Origin: Smittium culicis
Taxonomy: Eukaryota; Kickxellomycota; Harpellomycetes; Harpellales; Legeriomycetaceae
Direction: 5' to 3'
DNA length: 11,963 nt
Assembly: GCA_001970855.1 (NCBI GenBank)
Contig: LSSN01006083.1
Coordinates: 1-11,963, forward strand
Shown here: one piece after another, positions 8,521 to 11,963 of the stretch
Layout of the letters: every line of letters starts with the position of its first letter
Numbering within the stretch: position 1 is the stretch's first letter
Translations under genes and position numbers: made by a program
The notes under the pieces: generated by a model
Databases searched by the model: none
Seen by the model: only the letters and a program-made list of their open reading frames with translations
What the model was told of the DNA's origin: nothing

Positions 8521-8834
8521 TTAAAAAACATTTTTTTTAAATATACTAACATCCATTTTTAAAAAAAATATCAAATTCACATAGTTTTTTATTAGTAACA
8601 AATAATACATATTTTATTAGCCAAAAATACTAATGAGAGCTAATGTCATATTTTCATATATTATTTACCTTTTCAAAAAAGGTATAAAAATGTGACCAAA
8701 TTTCTACTTCTATATCCATCAAACTTATCCTTACTCCCAAAAACATTTTAGAGCAATAATCCCTCAATTATCACACCTTTATACTATTTTTATTAAAAGT
8801 ATCTACTCTAAAAAACAATAAATTTAATATTATC
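8521..8834 (+). promoter_or_regulatory. Upstream region of the ABCG gene
   Basis: AT-rich spacer between the MITE copy and the ABCG start. It holds a TATA box (8683-8690) and a short inverted repeat ACCTTTT-CAA-AAAAGGT (8667-8683) touching it. From about 8700 the plus strand turns C/T-rich and low in G, as is usual for fungal 5' leaders. No upstream reading frame of note. Confidence 0.5.
8683..8690 (+). promoter_or_regulatory. TATA box of the ABCG gene
   Basis: TATAAAAA in the context GGTATAAAAATG, about 145 nt before the ATG at 8835, followed by a pyrimidine-rich leader. In an AT-rich genome a TATA-like string can be chance, but this one stands at the edge of the C/T-rich leader where transcription would begin. 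Confidence 0.45.
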
Positions 8835-10694
8835 ATGACTGTTTTAGAATTTAAAAACGTCGGCTACAGCGTAAAAGATGGAAGCGGAAAAAAAACTTCC
8901 TACAAAACCATCCTCTCAAATATTAACGGTACTATTAAAAGCGGCGAACTTGTAGCCATTATTGGTAGCTCCGGTGCAGGAAAGACCACCTTACTAAATA
9001 TCTTATCGGGAAGAATTATTGGCGGCTCAGTTACTGGTGATATCTTATTCGACAACAAGAAGCGTAACAAGAAAACATTTAAAAAAGACGTTGCTTATGT
9101 TGAACAAGACGACCTTCTATTCCCTACTCTCACAGCAAAAGAAACCATATCATATGCTGCCGACTTTAGACTTGATAGCAACGAATATACTTCTGCTCAA
9201 AAGGCCGACCATGTTAAAGACATAGTAAAAAGCTTAAGACTAACAAAATCCGAAAATGTTTTCATCGGAAATGAAAAATTAAAAGGCTTATCCGGAGGTG
9301 AAAGAAAGCGTGTTAGTATTGGTGTTGAAATCGTTACTGACCCTAAAATGATCATGCTCGATGAACCAACTTCCGGTCTCGATAGTAACTCTTCTGAAGT
9401 TATTGTCAAGCTATTGAAAGGAATCGCCGTTGAAAAAAACTTGATCTGTATGTCCTCTATACATCAACCTAGTTCCAAAATATTCTATACCTTTGACAAA
9501 GTCATATTAATGGCGCCTGGAGGCGTTGTTTACTTTGGCTCCACCAAAGATGTCTTAGACTATTTTACAAGTATCGGCTATGAATGTCCTCCACGTGAAA
9601 ACCCTGCTGATTTCTTGATCGATGTTATGACCATTGACTACGAATCGGAAGATAACTTGAAATTCAGCCAGGATAGAGTAAACCACCTCAAGCAGTCTTG
9701 GATCGAATACGTACAAAAAAGCGGAAACATCTACGTATCACCTGAAAGTGATAGCTCCATTGCTTCTGAAAGTAGCCTCGCATTAAAAAAAATACCCGAT
9801 AGCTCAAATTACTCTGAGAATTCTTCCCCCCAACTAAGCTGGAAAAATCCGTGGCTATCTGAATTTAAAGCTCTGTTGAACAGATCTTGGCTAAGACAAT
9901 TCAGGGACAAATCCATTTTGATGTCCCAATTATTCAGTGCAATCTTCACTGCTCTTCTTGTCGGTTTCACCTTCTTCAGAAAGCCTACAGGCATCGCTGA
10001 GGCCCAAAACAAAATCGGTCTCCTCTTCTTAATGTCCGTAAACATGGTATTCCCTGTCTGTATGCCCTTACTTCCCGTTCTAATTGAAGAACGCAGTGTA
10101 ATGACTAGAGAGAGATCTAGCGGGTCTTATAGAATGTCCAGCTTCTTTTTATCGATTGTCTTCACTAAAGTCCCCATTTCTTTGATTTCAAACTTTATTA
10201 CTTTGACAGGAATCTACTTCTTGGCAAAACTTCAGCTTGATGTCGGGAAATTCTTCACTTACATCGTTATTTACTTTACTACAGTATTGAATTCTTTGGG
10301 TATTGCTCTTGTCACATCAGCCGCATCTCCAAATGCTGAAGTCGCCACCATTTTTGCTCCTTTGATTCTTTCAGTGTTCATGATTTTTGGAGGCAGTCTT
10401 GTCAACTCTGATACTGTCACACCTGTTCTCTCCTGGTTAAGATACACCAACTACATCTACTACACGTATATGGCATCCATGCAAAATGAGATGTATGGCC
10501 TCGTATTCAAATGTGTAGACGGCGAAAATGGAGCCTGTTATCCAAATGGTGAATCTGTAATTAAAGCGTTCAGCTTGAAAGAGCTAACAATTTGGGAATG
10601 TGTAGGAGTTAACATGGCTATGGTTGTTATATACTTCACTTTAGCCTATTTGATCATCAGATTCAAATCTAAACCTAAACATATCCTAATTTAA
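8835..10694 (+). CDS. ABCG-family half-transporter
   Basis: Membrane exporter with the reversed order typical of ABCG (White/ABCG2) proteins: nucleotide-binding domain first, one six-helix domain after. It should dimerise; substrates in the family are lipids, sterols or drugs, and none can be named here. The 619 residues are full length for a half-transporter. Nucleotide-binding domain: Walker A GSSGAGKTT (44-52), Q-loop Gln91, signature LSGGERKR (152-159), Walker B IMLDE (173-177), SGLDS D-loop and switch His210. Residues 275-335 are a Ser-rich linker. Membrane domain: helices at about 361-381, 394-416, 435-457, 471-495, 502-523 and 590-609, with the TRERSSGSYRMSSFF connecting-helix motif (424-438). 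The loop at 550-585 carries Cys560 and Cys568, where ABCG2 has disulfides. Single exon, unlike its neighbours. The ATG lies in TATTATCATGACT, and the NBD begins at once, as is usual. No canonical AATAAA follows closely. Its codons use clearly more C in the third position than the intergenic composition. Confidence 0.95.
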   Translation: MTVLEFKNVGYSVKDGSGKKTSYKTILSNINGTIKSGELVAIIGSSGAGKTTLLNILSGRIIGGSVTGDILFDNKKRNKKTFKKDVAYVEQDDLLFPTLTAKETISYAADFRLDSNEYTSAQKADHVKDIVKSLRLTKSENVFIGNEKLKGLSGGERKRVSIGVEIVTDPKMIMLDEPTSGLDSNSSEVIVKLLKGIAVEKNLICMSSIHQPSSKIFYTFDKVILMAPGGVVYFGSTKDVLDYFTSIGYECPPRENPADFLIDVMTIDYESEDNLKFSQDRVNHLKQSWIEYVQKSGNIYVSPESDSSIASESSLALKKIPDSSNYSENSSPQLSWKNPWLSEFKALLNRSWLRQFRDKSILMSQLFSAIFTALLVGFTFFRKPTGIAEAQNKIGLLFLMSVNMVFPVCMPLLPVLIEERSVMTRERSSGSYRMSSFFLSIVFTKVPISLISNFITLTGIYFLAKLQLDVGKFFTYIVIYFTTVLNSLGIALVTSAASPNAEVATIFAPLILSVFMIFGGSLVNSDTVTPVLSWLRYTNYIYYTYMASMQNEMYGLVFKCVDGENGACYPNGESVIKAFSLKELTIWECVGVNMAMVVIYFTLAYLIIRFKSKPKHILI

Positions 10695-10910
10695 ACCCTA
10701 TTTCTAATATAATATAAAAACAAGTTCACTTTAAATACAAGTTCAAATATTTCCTTCATTTTACTGTAATTACAAACTTTTTATAAATTAAAAAAGGATA
10801 AGCACATCCAATTGCACTTAGTTTGTTATTTGCTGTTTAAAAAAACAAGGTTATGTTTTTTTTCTATCCCTTTCGCTACTCAAGAACATCTTGTGAGATG
10901 TTCTTTATAA
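10695..10910. other. 3' flank of the ABCG gene
   Basis: AT-rich, no gene. The tract TAATATAATATAAAAAC (about 10705-10721) may act as an A-rich 3' processing element. ACAAGTTCA is repeated at 10720-10728 and 10737-10745. A frame open from 10853 runs into the repeat described next and is not taken as an independent gene. Confidence 0.45.
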
Positions 10911-11093
10911 AATTCAAGCATTATGTAAACAATACCAAGTTAAAATTCTGCTCTATTAGAAAAGTTTTTCCCCTTGAACCAATGTCCAGTGGGTATGGGG
11001 CTGCTAGAGCTGCGGAGGGGGTTCGATTGAAAAATTATTTTTATAACTTTTTAAATATTTTTTAATAGTTTTTAGTATACTTTAAAAATTTGT
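10911..11093 (+). repeat. GC-core repeat, copy A
   Basis: Partner of 8165-8345 (opposite strand). Core 10972-11020 matches at 34 of 49 positions; flanks share AGTTAAAATT.TG and TTTTTTAATAGT. The core reads LEPMSSGYGAARAAEGVRLK, identical to copy B at 10 of 20 residues and gap-free, inside a frame open from 10853 to 11065. Copy A abuts the left TTAA of the MITE at 11094. ATTAGAAAAGTTTTTC at 10955-10970 recurs at 11320-11335 on the far side of that element. Origin unknown. Confidence 0.6.
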
Positions 11094-11290
11094 TTAACCC
11101 TTTCCCGTCCAACACTCTTTAAAAAAGTGAATTTATTGATTCGATAGTCATTTATAAGATTCTTCATTATTTGCTTTTATTTTGAATTATACCAATACTT
11201 CTTAAGGCCTCGGAATTAAAGCATTTTAATTGAACACGGTTGGCTATATTTGGTCATCCCTAAATAGTCTACGGCGCGGGAAAGGGTTAA
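11094..11290 (+). mobile_element. piggyBac-type MITE with TTAA target duplication (best copy)
   Basis: A 189-bp non-autonomous element (11098-11286) bounded by TTAA on both sides (11094-11097, 11287-11290). The terminal inverted repeats are perfect over 10 bp: CCCTTTCCCG at the left, CGGGAAAGGG at the right, so 14 bp including the TTAA. A TTAA target duplication with ends starting CCC is the hallmark of the piggyBac superfamily. There is no reading frame, so a transposase elsewhere in the genome would have moved it. It is shorter than copies 2 and 3, apparently by one internal deletion of about 95 bp near the right end. Confidence 0.8.
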
Positions 11291-11648
11291 TAAACTCTGA
11301 GGCAAAAAAAAAAAAAGAAATTAGAAAAGTTTTTCTTGGGCGAGCCAATAGGATTAGAGAATCTATAGAATTTTATTTCTTATTTAGTATTCACTTTTTT
11401 TTACGCCCTTACTAAATAAAATTGACTATAACCATCGAACACGTAGTCTATCAACTTTAACTTAGTAATGCAACTTTATTGACCTTTCCAAGAGCTACAT
11501 TTTGGTATAAGTTTGGTCTCAGTAGACAAAGCTTAATATTACAGTTAAATTGTAAATGCCCAAATTTGGTGCACGGTTTTAATTATCCAAATCGGAAAAA
11601 AAAAAGTACGAAATCGCCGAATTTAACGAATTTGATTGTTTCGACTAA
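11291..11648. other. AT-rich spacer right of the MITE
   Basis: No gene seen. It holds a 13-A run (11304-11316), the second copy of the 16-mer ATTAGAAAAGTTTTTC (11320-11335), and a weak continuation of similarity to the GC-core repeat (GAGCCAAT against GAACCAAT). It may be a truncated third copy of that repeat. Open frames across 11479-11781 are composed of Lys/Thr from A-rich DNA and are not credible genes. Confidence 0.4.
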
Positions 11649-11963
11649 TTTGCGAAACAAAAAAAAAGCCTACACAAAAAAACAAAAAAAAGTAAAGCAC
11701 AAAAAAAAACAAACTTTACCTACCATTTGGCCAACGAAAAGCAAATTAAACGTGCTAGAAACACGTTTAGCGATGTCCTGAAGGGAAATCTCCCTCATGG
11801 AACCCCCAAGCCCATCATTATAAAAAAAAATGAACCGAAAAAGATCAAATCTATTTTCAGATACGATCAAGAAATTGATATGAGCCAGTATAGAGATGTT
11901 TCAGTCAAAAATCTGCTATATGGCGGAAAGCAAACCAGCCTAAAACGACTGTGTCAAAATGGC
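11649..11963 (+). CDS. Possible partial gene or exon running off the right edge
   Basis: A frame is open for 105 codons from just after the TAA at 11646 to the window edge. The first 30 codons come from an A-rich tract and are low complexity. From about 11721 the content becomes protein-like (YHLANEKQIKRARNTFSDVL, then KGNLPHGTPKPIIIKKNEP) with mixed codons and higher G+C. The first in-frame ATG is at 11880 (MSQYRDVSVKNLLYGG). A TTTTCAG string ending at 11860 could be a 3' splice site, so the true exon might begin at 11861. I do not recognise the product. It may be the 5' part of a gene or of a mobile element; the sequence to the right is needed. Confidence 0.4.

Noticed and set aside
10983..11028. 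tRNA or tRNA-derived SINE: A-box-like TGTCCAGTGGG and B-box-like GGTTCGATT
   Set aside because: The sequence flanking the TTCGATT loop does not form a T-stem, no acceptor stem is found, box spacing is short, and the B-box-like part is not kept in the homologous copy at 8165-8345.
11479..11781. 100-codon plus-strand frame rich in Lys and Thr
   Set aside because: Much of it is translated from A-runs; no domain, and the overlapping frame from 11649 looks more protein-like.
1..11963. CRISPR array, rRNA, telomeric repeats or a viral gene
   Set aside because: No regularly spaced repeats, no rRNA-like conserved blocks, no tandem telomere units and no viral hallmark protein were seen on either strand.

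Overview
The window reads as nuclear DNA of an AT-rich eukaryote, most likely a fungus. It has small introns (90-101 nt in one gene, 294 nt in another) with GT..AG ends, eukaryote-specific proteins (an RNA polymerase II subunit, a eukaryotic-type ABCF ATPase, an ABCG half-transporter), long AT-rich intergenic DNA and decayed transposon copies. The RPB9 sequence looks fungal. The compact intron-bearing genes plus very AT-rich spacers would suit an early-diverging lineage (for example Zoopagomycota/Harpellales), but that placement is a guess.

Layout: (1) 394-1035 (+), RPB9 in two exons. The first exon is only 29 nt and supplies the first two zinc-binding cysteines. (2) 1402-4218 (-), a five-exon ABCF ATPase of 810 residues, convergent with RPB9. 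All four introns can be placed, and joining the exons gives one continuous frame with both ATPase cassettes. (3) 4577-5098, an island richer in G+C than its surroundings. It has unusually few stops on the plus strand and two protein-like stretches on the minus strand. It looks like a decayed gene of unknown identity. (4) 5205-8520, about 3.3 kb of AT-rich DNA without a convincing gene. It carries degenerate copies of a short TTAA-flanked inverted-repeat element and one copy of a second repeat with a GC-rich, protein-like core. (5) 8835-10694 (+), an intronless ABCG half-transporter of 619 residues with a TATA box about 150 nt upstream. (6) 10911-11290, the second copy of the GC-core repeat, abutting the best-preserved short element, a 189-bp piggyBac-type MITE flanked by TTAA. 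(7) 11649 to the right edge, an open frame that may be the start or an exon of a further gene.

The genes do not form a pathway. RPB9 serves transcription, the ABCF protein probably acts on ribosomes or ribosome assembly, and the ABCG protein is a membrane exporter. The most noteworthy content is the repeat layer: a family of TTAA-targeting non-autonomous elements in different states of decay, with mostly transition differences between two copies, next to a second repeat whose core keeps a gap-free reading frame. I saw no rRNA, tRNA, CRISPR array or recognisable viral gene.
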